64,000 bases of DNA, taken from Adenophora triphylla var. japonica (lineage: Eukaryota; Streptophyta; Magnoliopsida; Asterales; Campanulaceae). Location: positions 124,001-188,000 of the forward strand of contig JAFEMH010001351.1 in NCBI GenBank assembly GCA_022495995.1, written 5' to 3'. Shown piece by piece: positions 12,083 to 22,689 of this stretch; within the stretch, counting starts at the first letter, position 1; every line of letters starts with the position of its first letter. Under the pieces are notes generated by a model. The model was not told the DNA's origin and made no database searches. It saw nothing but the letters and a program-made list of their open reading frames with translations. The position numbers and the translations under genes were made by a program.

Positions 12083-12734
12083 GATGCAGCCGAAAACGTT
12101 CGGATCAGCCCAAATCCGGCGATAGGTTATATCCCAGCGATTGAATAGCCTGAAACAGAGAAACAAACACGTAAACTAAGCCGGGGCTTCTGCGGCGAAG
12201 GCCCTCCGGCGTAAGAGTAAGTATTCACTTTGTGAGAGAGAGATATCAATTGACAAGAGTTTAGAGTCAAAAGATAACGTGCCAAAATATGTGAATTATG
12301 GCTTGTATTTATAGGTATAGCAATGTATAATCCATGTTGAATTGGATTGTTAAGGGATAACATATAAATCCTAGAAGGATTATACTTGAGGAGTCCTTGT
12401 TGGACCTGAATTTGGTATGTGAGGGGGTTACAATCCTAGGGAGATTATAACTGTTCAATGTCTCAATTTGAATACGATAACGTAAACTGCACTTTTGCAT
12501 GTGAGCCGAGCTGGACTCTCCTAATCATACGTGGCCATGTCGGCCTAAGTTGAGCCAGTAAAGAGATGTGAAGGAACTGGAGAAGCCCAATTTCTGGTAA
12601 TTTGATAGCCGAGGAGGTCTCCTCGTCGTCAAGGGAGCTCAGCTCGTCCTGGAGGGAGGTCTCCACCGGCATTGAGTCGGGCCTTGGTCATTTCGCCTGC
12701 TAAGTCTAGGACGACCTAGGGGAATGACGAGGTG
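12083..12734 (-). repeat. E1 5' LTR, truncated in U3
   Basis: It aligns to 323-979 with many substitutions and small indels. It stops at GACGAGGTG, where an AT microsatellite begins. The first ~132 bp of U3, including the expected TGAACAG end, are missing. The LTR divergence indicates an old insertion. Confidence 0.88.

Positions 12735-12786
<52 letters not shown>
12735..12786. repeat. (AT)n microsatellite
   Basis: An AT run interrupted once by a C abuts the truncated LTR of E1. Together with 259-322 it brackets the element. Confidence 0.93.
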
Positions 12787-12789
<3 letters not shown>

Positions 12790-12960
12790 TAGTTATCCTT
12801 AGTAAAAATAATAATATATTTAAAGATTTTGACATGGCAGATGCTTCAAGTTTCTAAGGGTTGGAAAAGATTCTCTCATTGTTCTATCAATAAATGTTAT
12901 ATTTTGACGTTTGTGGAACTTTGATCACTATTAGTAAATTATTTATCATCATAAAATAAT
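12787..12960. other. AT-rich spacer, no gene
   Basis: AT-rich sequence with many stops in all frames. I see no feature in it. Confidence 0.6.
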
Positions 12961-13148
12961 ACTCCCTCTGTTCCTCCTGAAAAATTATCTCATTTGTCAT
13001 TTTGACTTATCCCAAAAAGTATGTCCTGTTTCTAAACTTAGGCATAAATGTTAGTGCAAATCTACTAAGGTACAAGAAGATGAAGCTCTTCCTTCCTTAA
13101 TAATTGCAAAATGTACAACAGGACAATCTTTTAGGAACGGAGGGTGTA
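12961..13148. mobile_element. MITE with CTCCCTCTGTTCC ends
   Basis: Terminal inverted repeats ACTCCCTCTGTTCC and GGAACGGAGGGTG bound about 190 bp with no ORF. This end type is common among Tc1/mariner (Stowaway-like) plant MITEs. Confidence 0.75.
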
Positions 13149-13534
13149 ATAGTTATAAATAGTTTGATATATCTATAATTATTTTCAGAATGATACGAAA
13201 ATATATAATAAAAATTTTATAATTTTTTATCAAATTAATTCAACTATATTGATTAATAAAAATAAAAAGAGATATTTATTTTTGAACGAATGGAGGGAGA
13301 ATTAGTTGGGGTTAGGTTAGCTTAATTAAGTGGGTTGGGGTAATTAAAAATCTCATTAACAAATTTATGTGGGCTAGCCTAAATATAATAGCATTAAAAA
13401 AATCATTTTGAGATTTTGCAATTTTATTTGAGACATTTAAAGTGACAAATTTGGTAATTATAAGTGAGGCAAAAAGGGAGTTTATTGTATCGTTTTTAGA
13501 ATTTAATTTACTTTATTTTTATAGTTTATTTATA
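13149..13534. other. AT-rich spacer, no gene
   Basis: Low-complexity AT-rich sequence. Nothing coding or repetitive is recognised. Confidence 0.6.
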
Positions 13535-13817
13535 TACTCCCTCCGTCCCACAACAACGTCCCACAACAAGTGACACACTTTGTCATTTTGGACGTCCCAC
13601 TGATAAGTCACACTTTCTAAATGAAATTTTTTCAATATTTATTTATTCATGGAACCCACTTGTCATACTCACAACACTTTTCAAATTTACTATTCTCTTC
13701 ACTTATTCTCTCTTACTCAACTATCTACACTTACAACATATCAACTTTTCATTTTTTCCTTAATTTTCGTAGGAAACAGTAAATAATTGTGTCACTTGTT
13801 GTGGGACGGAGGAAGTA
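13535..13817. mobile_element. MITE with CTCCCTCCGTCCCAC ends
   Basis: The termini TACTCCCTCCGTCCCACAAC and GTTGTGGGACGGAGGAAGTA are inverted repeats flanked by TA. The body resembles the MITE at 15191-15450, including the block CATGG.ACCCACTTGTCATA. Its right TA is shared with the next MITE. Confidence 0.85.
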
Positions 13818-14103
13818 CTCCCTCCGTCCCGCTAATATTAGCACACTTTCCTTTTTGGGCGTCCCGCTAATATCCGCACACTCCCAAAAAGGAAACTTTA
13901 TATTAATAAAATATTCACCCAACCCCACTCATTCTCTCTCCTACATTATTTTAATACTCACAACACCATTATAATTTATTACACCCTCCACTCATTCTCT
14001 TTCCACTCATTCTTTTACACTCACAATATTTTATTAAAATATCATATTTCTTAATTTCTGCGCAAACAGTATTTGTGTTGATACTAATGGGACGGAGTGA
14101 GTA
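13816..14103. mobile_element. MITE with CTCCCTCCGTCCCGC ends
   Basis: It starts TACTCCCTCCGTCCCGCTAA and ends TAATGGGACGGAGTGAGTA. It is a different subfamily from its left neighbour and lies immediately next to it, sharing one TA dinucleotide. Confidence 0.82.
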
Positions 14104-14271
14104 TATGCTACTTCATTGTTTATCATTATAGTATAGTTTAGGGACCAGAGGTGTATTTTTCCCTGAAAACACACACATTAAAAGTTAATAAAGAGCGGTC
14201 CAACGAAAACCAAAGGTACAGTGACCCAGAAATCGAAGGGCCCAGTGATCGAGGGCGGTTTTGGAGACTAG

Positions 14272-14596
14272 TACTCCCTTCGTTTAACTTCAATGGTCAT
14301 AAGGTAATATTTTACATTTCTTAATAAAAAAAAAAATGCAAGTGAGTAAAAAATTAAAGGAGGGAGAATGTATAAGTTAAAATACTAATCTTTCTCACTC
14401 TTTTTTATTGTTTTTTTTTAAATATGTTAACATTATTATAAGAACATAATGAATGATTTTTTTTATAAATATATTTACATTATAAGGATATAAATGTCCG
14501 AAAAACTGTTCAAAATTTGTCATTTATAAAATGAAACTATTAGTTTGAAACGGATCAAAAGAAAAAATAGGATCTTGAAATGGGACAAATGGAATA
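14272..14596. mobile_element. Degenerate MITE
   Basis: The ends are TACTCCCTTCGTTTAACTTC and a weaker match ending GGGACAAATGGAATA. The body is AT-rich and non-coding. The inverted repeats have decayed, which suggests an older insertion. Confidence 0.6.
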
Positions 14597-15190
14597 ATAC
14601 TTTACAGTAATAATGTGTTTCTTACGGATGTATTGCGAATCTAAGTAAATAGTGACAACGTACGGGGTTTTATTTAAAATTAAGGGCAAATTGCAATTTG
14701 ATTAACTATTTTTGTATTAGTTTTGTAATTTGGTTTAAAACATTTTAAAAAGTTGTAAGTTAATTTTTAACATTGATATTTTGTTGCAAATTGATATAAA
14801 ATCTAACAAATTATTAATTTTCTGACGAAATTAAAATCATTTGCATGTAAATAACTTTTTAAGGGTTTGCTAATTATTTCGCACGAGAATAATGAATAAA
14901 TTTCCATTTATCATCAAAATGATGTTTATTTATAACAAATGATTCATGAGAAAAATGAATAAATAATTTTATATTGATTTAATTATACAAATGAAAATCT
15001 AAAAATAGTTAGTAATACATCACCAACAATACTATCAATAAAAAAATTAAATTTTTATTAGTATTAGCATAATTAAATTAAATTAAAATTATTACTCAAA
15101 GTTTATTTAAGGTAAAAAAAAATAAAAATTGAGAAGACTATTTTCAAACACGGTAGTTATGAGATGACTAGCCCCAAATTTATATTGAAA
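14597..15190. other. AT-rich spacer, no gene
   Basis: About 600 bp of AT-rich sequence without recognisable features. Confidence 0.6.
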
Positions 15191-15450
15191 TACTCCCTCC
15201 GTCCCACAAAACATTACCCCTTTTACTATTTTGGGCGTCCCACTTTAAAGTTTCACTTTCCTAAAAAGGAAATTTTTTAATACTTCTTTATTCATGGGAC
15301 CCACTTGTCATATTCACAACACTTTTCAAATTTACTATTCTCTCCACTTATTCTCTCTCCTCCCACTCACAACACCTATTTTAATAATATTATTTCTTAT
15401 TTTCCGTTCTCAACAATAAAGGTGTAAAGTTTTGTGGGACGGAGGGAGTA
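15191..15450. mobile_element. MITE with CTCCCTCCGTCCCACAAA ends
   Basis: Inverted repeats TACTCCCTCCGTCCCACAAA and TTTTGTGGGACGGAGGGAGTA are well conserved and flanked by TA. No ORF is present. It belongs to the same family as 13535-13817. Confidence 0.88.
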
Positions 15451-15783
15451 TAGGTTAGTTAATTGTCTATGAGATAGTAATTGCGGCAAAACCTATTCTC
15501 TCTCTATCTATCTAAATGAATGTAAATATCTAAATTTTATTTTTTAAAGATATTTAAAAAATTGTTAAGATTATGCACTTTAAATAGTATAAGTACATAA
15601 AAATTCTAAATAATTTCATGATATTGCATTACAAGTCTCTATGCAATAAAAAGTTGTACGTTGAGCAGGGGCGGATCTCACTGTGTGACTGATGGTGCAG
15701 GAAAAAAAAAATTTACAAAACGACGTCGTTTTTGCTTAGAAAGAAAAAAGGATTAATAGATAATTTGGAACGCTGCTCTAAAA

Positions 15784-15981
15784 ATCAGAGACAGAAAGCA
15801 GACCTCCGTTACTCCTTCCTGCGTCTACTCCCTCCTTGACTCCTTGACTTCGCCGGCACTTCGGCAGCCTCCACCGCCGCCTCCCTCTCCGTCGCCGATC
15901 TCTCCGGTACCATAGAATGGGCGAACAAAATCCCCCTCCGCAATCCCCTCACAAAATCATGAAGAATTTCTCGAATCAAAG
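15784..15981 (+). pseudogene. Possible first exon of the hAT transposase gene
   Basis: A C-rich, leader-like stretch precedes ATG at 15959, followed by MKNFSNQ and a GT donor at 15982 (CAAAG|GTAAAC). An AT-rich intron-like sequence follows. No downstream transposase domain survives, so identity rests only on position inside the hAT ends. Confidence 0.35.
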
Positions 15982-16134
15982 GTAAACCGCAAATCCTAAA
16001 AATTTAAAATTGCTTTAATTTTCTTGATTTTTTCTTTCTACTGTATAAGCCTTGTTATAATGAGTTTGTTCTAAATTTTATAAACTTAGCTTAATTTGAT
16101 TTTTTTATAACATGATAATAGGTTGGATCGGTTC

Positions 16135-16795
16135 TGATGCTGCAGGAAATGTGCTTATCAATCTTCCTCCACGTGGCAGGACTGATCACCTGGCTCCTTG
16201 ACCTGAAAACAGAACCCACGACTAGCCGGATGTGCCTCCGGCGAAGACGCTCGGGCGTGAGAGTAAGATAACAGTTGTATAAAGCTCAAAATGTATTGAA
16301 TAATGTACTCAGAATACAAAATGGCAGTTACCTTTCACCGTTTGGTAGTGATGAAGTATTTATAGACAAGAGTGATGTATTTTTGGGGAGGCGACATGTG
16401 CTCCGAGATTGTAGCGGCAGTTACTTGATGGTGGGAACGTGTCTATAACGGCCCCTGATTTGTAGGGATGTGGTTATGAGAATTGTTCAACCAAATACGC
16501 CTTCAAGTATCAAGTCGTCACTGTTAATTTAGGTCGAGGTCGCCATTCGAGGAATGGTCGACCCGACCGTCTGGGGTAGAGCATGGTTCGTATCCGAGGT
16601 TATAATATGGATTCCGAGGTCGGACTAAGTTAAGTCGGGGCACAGTGAGCCGGACCGTGGGCTTAGTCGGTGATCCTTGAGATGGGCTTTGGGCCCTGTT
16701 TTGATTGGGCCGGCCTTATTGAGAATGTGGAGACCAAGGCCATGCGTAATTGGACTTTACTCGTTTGGCCCAACTCGACACTTTTGGTATGTTCG
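16135..16795 (-). repeat. E2 3' LTR (661 bp)
   Basis: It starts TGATGCTGCAGG and ends TATGTTCG on the plus strand (the final A became G). It aligns end to end with 27587-28240. The minus-strand polypurine tract GTTGGGGCCAC follows directly at its inner edge. Confidence 0.92.
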
Positions 16796-17071
16796 GTGGC
16801 CCCAACTTTCGAGTTGACTTCGTCGACTTGGAAGTTAAGAAGATTTTGACGAAAATTGCTTTACTCGCAGTCGATGCTAGTCTTTGAAGTAGGTCGACCA
16901 TGATGACGTGGCAACATCTGATCGTTGGCGATGAACGGTTGGAGATGAAGGAGCGCCGATTTTCGTAATGATTACAATTACGACGTTTGGAACTCCTTCT
17001 CGAAAACCGCTTCGATTTTAATTTTGGAAAATTAATTTCGGTTTTCCTTTCCCTTTCCAAATTTAGGAAAA

Positions 17072-17079
17072 TATAAATA
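17072..17079 (+). promoter_or_regulatory. TATA box of the E2 antisense gene
   Basis: TATAAATA lies about 280 bp from the LTR edge, at the same relative position as in E1. A GT donor after TTAATTAAG at 17212 suggests a leader intron. Confidence 0.6.
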
Positions 17080-17273
17080 GCAAAATCCCCCTTCGTTTAG
17101 AACTTTTACCGTCCTAAAACTCTTCTTCTCCGGCGATAATCACGGGATTGCAGCAAGATTTAAATCTAGTTCTCGGCTTCAGCAACGAACCTACCTTCTG
17201 CAATTAATTAAGGTATTTCCCTCGTATCCTTGCTTTAAGGTTTTAATTTATGCCTTTGTTCTTCGTTTCCGCC

Positions 17274-20200
17274 ATGGCTAGGACCTTTAGTTGCGAACCG
17301 GGCGTGGTATGGCTTACCGCACCGTTAACCGTAAGGCATGCAAGAATGTGAACGGTGAGTGGAGAGTGATGTCCTTGGATGAGTGTGCCTCCATTTTGAC
17401 TAGTTTGGGGTTGAATTACACCGAGATAGGGCTGCCCATTGTAGGGAAATTGAAAATGTGGTGATTGACGACTCAAATGTTGTCGCTTTTCATCTATTCC
17501 ATTGAACCTGCTTGACCATATCACCTTGTTTTATGTTAGGGACGTCCAAAAGCCCTCCTTCCTTAGAAATAGAATAGGTTTTCCGGGGAGTCTAGGTCGT
17601 CCTTAGGTAGGTCGACGAACATGATCATAGGACCGACTCCCCTGCTTCCTCTTTTGCTTGTACGTATATGGCGACTCAAGAAGGGAACGCCGCCTCAACT
17701 TCTTCTGGTCCTCGAATTGTCAACGCATTTGGGCCCGATGTGGTGCCGAGGCAAGAATGAGAGGGGCTATGTGCCCCAACGACCTACCCGTGGGAGGAAG
17801 AATATGGAATCCCGTTATGATGTGATCTACAACTTTACGTGGGGTAGATAGGGCGGACTTTAGGGTGACCATCCTTAGTCAGAAAGAATTTTTGGCCAAA
17901 TACCGTGCTACCTTCACTAGAGATGCTACTAAGGTCGCTTTCTTCTATGGGCAGTTCGAGGCTGGGTTGAGGTTGCCGTTGGATCCCTTTATCAATGAAT
18001 TCCTCGAGTGTATGGATGCCCTCCCCTTCCTTGGGGCCAACACTTGTAAATCTTGGTATGTTTTGCAATGGTGTGTAGGTTTTGGGCCATGAGCCTTGTA
18101 TGAAGGTTTTTAAAGAATTTTTGGTGCTAAGCTTGATAAGCATGATTGGGGAATTAGTACTCCCTCCAAGCCCAACTCTCCCAAGTTGTTTGCCAACCTT
18201 CCAAATAAACACAATTGCTGGAACTCGCATGTAGTTTTGGTTGAGAGCAGGCTGGGATGGGAATTTCCGTTGCCCATGATGAATACGATGTTATCGGTGA
18301 GGACAATTATTGGGAGCCTCCTTGGTACCAAACTTTGTACAAAAGGCGTGTGCGTTGGTCAAGGATGGGCCTATCGGTGGGAATCCTTAGGAACAACCAA
18401 ATACAACTATATCCAAGTGGGATTGATGCACGGGGATGGAGTAGTGGAGCCCCTTGTTCCTGTGTTGAGATGCCAGATGTATCCTGATTGGGTTACTCAC
18501 TCTTTGGGTAGATTTGAGGAGACTTGCCAATTTTGCCAGAAGACAGACAATTATTGCAAGGAAAATGGAGAACACATTGGTGGTAAGGGTTTACTCGTTT
18601 CCCTTCATTAGCTCGTCCACTGTTAACTTGCATAAGTAGCTCTTTATAGGCGCACAGAAATATTTGGAGCTGCATACACAACTCTTAGCTCGTCCATCGC
18701 CTGCTCGTACGTAGAACTAGTTAGCTCGTACATAGAACTATCTCGAATTGCCACTCTGTACTTATCAAATTGCCTGCTCGTATGTAGAATTAGTTAATTC
18801 GTACATAGAACTGCTTTGCATCGTATCAATTACTTCGTTATAGAACAGTTTAGCTCGTACATAGAACTGCTTTGACTTGCCGAGCTAATACTTGATCACT
18901 TTGATGTCATACAGTTTTGACTCCTGAACAAGAAGCAGCAATGGTTCGAATAGTAGGGGTGTCAGATAAAAAGAAAGCTAAGAAAGCCCATGGGGCAGCC
19001 AATGCCAGAGCGAGTAGAGAGAGGGAGGCTGCTGCAAGGAACAATTTGCTGTCCAAGGACTTGGCTGGGATGATCCCCATGGAAGGGACCGAGTTGGAAA
19101 ATCCCTCGCTGAGTGGAACCCCCTCTGCCAATGTTAATGAAGGAGGTGATGAGTCCAACAGGTCAGTTAGACCCAGCTTGAGTTCTGACCCAATCTCTGA
19201 TGCCAATCTTTGTAACCTCGTGTCTTTGGGGTAAGTGTGGTTAGTCCTCAGATCATCGTCAATATTGATGATGATGCCATGGAAGAAGATGATGATGATC
19301 GTCCTTTGAGCTCGCGGAAGAGATCTCGATCCGAGAAAGGCAAATCTGTGTCCTCGAGCCAATTGCCTCCACCAACTTCCTCTCCCCCAAGTAAAGAGTC
19401 TCTGGAAGAAATGATGAGGAGGTTGAGTGACGTCCCTCCTCTCGAAGGACTCATTGCACGAGTCGCCGCTACCCAGGACATGAACTTGGGTCAGGTGATT
19501 GTGAGAAGAGCTGTGGATGTGGGTCTGCTGGCTCAGTTTGCTGATAAGGGCATAACGCCTGAAGAATTCTCAGCTCGATCTGGGATGGCTCACTGCGAGG
19601 TAACTTCCCACTTTCTCTTTCTTTCTAGCCGCTTATTCTCTTATTCGATCAACTGAAATTACATGCTAACACTTCCTTGATTTCTCTGGAATATAGAATC
19701 TCACCATGGTCGAGCAGGTTAAGAGCTCCTGGAGGGCCTCCATTGAGAGGGAGAGGCAGGCCCTCAAAGATTATTCCAAAAAGGCTAAAGAGCTTGCGGA
19801 TATGAAGGAGAAGTACAACGATCTAGACAATTCATATGAAGCCAATGAGATGGTAAAGACAAAAGCCTTGTCCGACCTTGAAGCTACAGAATCCAAACTC
19901 AAGGAAGTGACCTCAGAAAGGGATCTTGAGCGCCTTGCTCATGAGAAGACGAAGGTCGAGCTTACCACTGTCTCCAAGCTTCTCGCAGATAAAGATTCTT
20001 TTTTGAAAGAGCTTAACGAGGAGCACAACTCAGCTCGAGCTAAATGGAAGGAGGCTCTGGAGAAGGCTGGCCCTGATGCTGTGGATAAGTTCAAGGAGGG
20101 AGACGAGTTCTATAATGCCATTGTGGCCAAAGCACAAGATTTTCTTGAGGTTGGCAAGAGACACATGGCCCGTCGTGCGCTTGTAGATCCAACGGCTACG

Positions 20201-20540
20201 GTTACCATCGAGCAATTAGCTCGTTGGTTTGCGAGTCTCAATATGATATGACGGCTCGTGGTGGTCACTCGCTCGTTCACTTACCTTGAAAATGATCTAG
20301 CTTTCATTGCCCAAGAGGATGAGGAGGATCATCTGCGAGAAGTGGGAAGCTCCCCTTTGTTCTTGATAGAAATTTTGATGTGGTCTTGGCGGAACTCGGC
20401 GATCACTTTGAAGCCGTGGATATTGAAACCGAGCGCACATATTCTGAATCGGGTAAGCCCATAGAGCCCCAGCAACGAGAAGATGGTGAAGGTCGAGCTT
20501 CCATTGACGACCAAGCTGATGTAGTCCAAGACTCTTGATT
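17274..20540 (+). pseudogene. E2 antisense gene: homologue of the E1 antisense gene
   Basis: It runs opposite to E2 gag-pol. The first block, from ATG 17274, has NGEWRVMSLDECASILTSLG and a VVAFH motif aligned with NIVVFH in E1. The middle block (17865-18092) carries GLRLPLDPFINEFLE, the Transposase_28-like signature shared with E1. An exon from 18915 opens LTPEQEAAM (LTAEQEEEM in E1) after acceptor TCATACAG. An intron at 19600-19696 precedes the coiled-coil exon (TMVEQVKSSWRASIERERQ, rich in Lys/Glu). A donor GGTGGTAAGG near 18587 ends the preceding exon. Frameshifts and stops are present, especially before 17865. The function is unknown. Confidence 0.75.
18690..18875. repeat. Short direct repeats inside an antisense-gene intron
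   Basis: The string GCTCGTACATAGAACT and variants occur several times in the inferred intron between 18587 and 18914. The E1 intron at the same position lacks them. Confidence 0.7.
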
Positions 20541-20814
20541 TTATTGAGTTGTAATGAACAAGTCCCAAACAATATCTTTGTCTTTTGTCTAACATTATCT
20601 GTATGCCTTATCCCAGCTTTTTGGGAGGCATAATACTTTTGTAAGTTAATTTCTGCTCAAGTCTTGGCCCGCTTTTGGGAGGCTTTTCGTATTTAATCTT
20701 AGCTGACCTTTGTTCTCAGAATGTTGTATGTTTTCCATTCCATATTGTATGTCGAGCTAGATGTAGATAATATAAATGAGTCAACTTGAGCCTAGAGGCG
20801 ACTTGATCTTGTTG

Positions 20815-21258
20815 GTTTAGTCGACCTCAGACTTGGTTAACTTTTTTGTGAACGAGATTGACCATGAGTCGAACCTGTTCATACCATTGAAACTGACCCG
20901 GGGTCGAGTTAATTAGGACCAAGTTGATTAGGAATCATACTTGTTGAATAGGCAAAGCTGATTAAGAATCGAGCTAAGTAAATCAAGCTGACTAAGAGTC
21001 GAGTTTGTTAGAACTAAGTCGACTAAGAGTCGGACTTGTTAAGTGAACAAAGCTGATTAAGAATCGAGCTTGTTAGAACGAAGCTGACTAAGAGTCGAGC
21101 TTGTTAGGGTGAAGCTGACTAAGAGTCGAGCTAAGATGAACTGACTAAGAGTCGAGCTCGTTAGAACGAAGTCGACTAAGAGTCGGACTTGTTAAATAAA
21201 CAAAGCTGATTAAGAATCGAGCTTGTTAGAACGAAGCTGACTAAGAGTCGAGCTTGTT
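20815..21258. repeat. E2 tandem array (about 25-50 bp unit)
   Basis: Units built from GAAGCTGACTAAGAGTCGAG and GCTTGTTAGAACGAA follow one another about a dozen times between the antisense gene and the integrase end. E1 has an unrelated array at the same place, so the region is a repeat-prone site rather than a conserved sequence. Confidence 0.88.
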
Positions 21259-21375
21259 GATATTAATGTAACACTATGTTTGATCGAATAAACTGCGCTT
21301 TTCATTGAAGTAGGAATCATGCTTACATCAATTCGAAACTAGCTTTAACACAAACTTGAACTTTGAAATTGAAAA

Positions 21376-22600
21376 CTAGAAGTAGTATTTGATGAGGTGA
21401 GTAGCATGCCAAGGATGTTTCAACTCGTCACCTCCGGGATGAGCTATCATGTAGGTTCCTTCCTTGACGACTCGAGTGACTACATAGGGACCTTCCCAGT
21501 TAGGAGATAGCTTGTTCTGCTGGGTCCTTTTACCCGTTGCTTCGATCTTTCTCAACACATAATCTCCAACTTGGAATGACCTTGCCTTGAACTTCTTGTC
21601 GTGGTAGCTCTTAGTTCGCTGCTTGTAGTTGACCATTCGGAGGTAGGATGTTTCTCGCTTCTCGTCGACTAGATCCAGGTCGATCAATCTATTGGTATCA
21701 TTTTGCTCTTGATTGAAGAAAGTCACTCTAGCAGTGGGAATGCGAGCTCGGCGGGTGCCATGGCCTCGACCCATATGTGAGAGCAAAAGGGGTTTCCCCG
21801 CAGGCCCCCGAGTGGTTGTACGGACGCCCCAAAGAGCAAGGGGAGTTCGTCCAACCAATTGTTGCGTCGACCTACGAGTCCTGTCTTGAGCGAAGATAGA
21901 ACAAGTTTATTTCTTTGCCTCGGCTTGGCCGTTTCCTTGAGGATAAGCGACGTAAGATTTCCAATGTTTGATTCCAACTCGCTTCATTTTCGCTTCGAAG
22001 GTGCAGGAGAACCGTAAACCATTGTCGGACACTATAGCTCGAGGAAAACCAAACCGACACCAAATGAAGTCATGAATAAAGTTGATAGCATTTTCCTCCG
22101 TGATGCGAGCTAATGGTTTGGCCTCAACCCATTTAGTGAAGTAATCTATGGCGACGATCACATACTTGCAGCTTCCTCGGGCGGGAGGAAGGGTCCAATC
22201 GGGTCGACGCCCACATGTCAAATGGCCAAGCTGCGATCACGGGAGTTTGCTCTGTTGTAGGCACATGGGGAAGGTTGGCAAACCTTTGGCATTGATCACA
22301 TTGCCGAACAAAGTTGTGAGTGTCGGCTCTCATGTGTGGCCGCAGTACCCCAAAGTGATTAACTTGTCGCCAAGAGTCCCGGCCCCCGGGTGTCCACCAC
22401 AAATTCCACTATGTACTTCGTGTATCAATAGGGCGACCTCGAGGTGGATGCACTTTAGTAATGGTCGAGTATAAGATCTTCTGAACAGGTCGCCTCCTTG
22501 AATGACATACCTTGGAGCTTTCTTTTTGATAGCTCGAGCCTTTTTCTCGTCATCTGGCAGCTCTCCACTTTCTATGTATGCCTTCATTTCCTCGATCCAA
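21376..22600 (-). pseudogene. E2 integrase (frameshifted)
   Basis: Minus-strand fragments give the zinc-binding region (LIHEVHSGICGGHPGAGTLGDK and CDQCQRFANLP), the core (VIVAIDYFTKWVEAKPLA, VSDNGLRFSC, GNGQAEA with the catalytic Glu) and the C-terminal domain at 21858-21376 (NWEGPYVVTRVVKEGTY). Second Asp and Glu are intact in sequence, unlike E1. Frameshifts near 21900 and 22200 break the frame. Confidence 0.9.
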
Positions 22601-22689
22601 CACTTCTCCCGAGTCCAATTTCTTGAGGGATCATCTATGCATTGAATTTTTACTCTTTCATAGGCCGGACTTTCGAGGAAGGAGATAGG

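Larger units (their letters stand above)
323..12734 (-). mobile_element. E1: Ty3 (gypsy) Tat-lineage LTR retrotransposon, degenerate, with antisense gene
   Basis: Two related LTRs (323-1111 and 12083-12734) flank about 11 kb. Reading the minus strand the order is 5' LTR, primer site, gag, protease, RT, RNase H, second (archaeal-type) RNase H, integrase, a spacer holding an oppositely oriented gene, polypurine tract and 3' LTR. The order RT-RH-aRH-IN with a long region before the 3' LTR is diagnostic of the Tat lineage (established knowledge). All sense reading frames carry stops or frameshifts, so the copy is not autonomous. The 5' LTR lacks the first ~132 bp of U3 and ends in an AT microsatellite. 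No target site duplication can be defined. Confidence 0.92.

Noticed and set aside
241..12830. Partial inverted similarity of GATAACTA and TAGTTATC around the two AT runs of E1
   Set aside because: Only about seven matching bases next to AT repeats. It can be chance and does not define a duplication.
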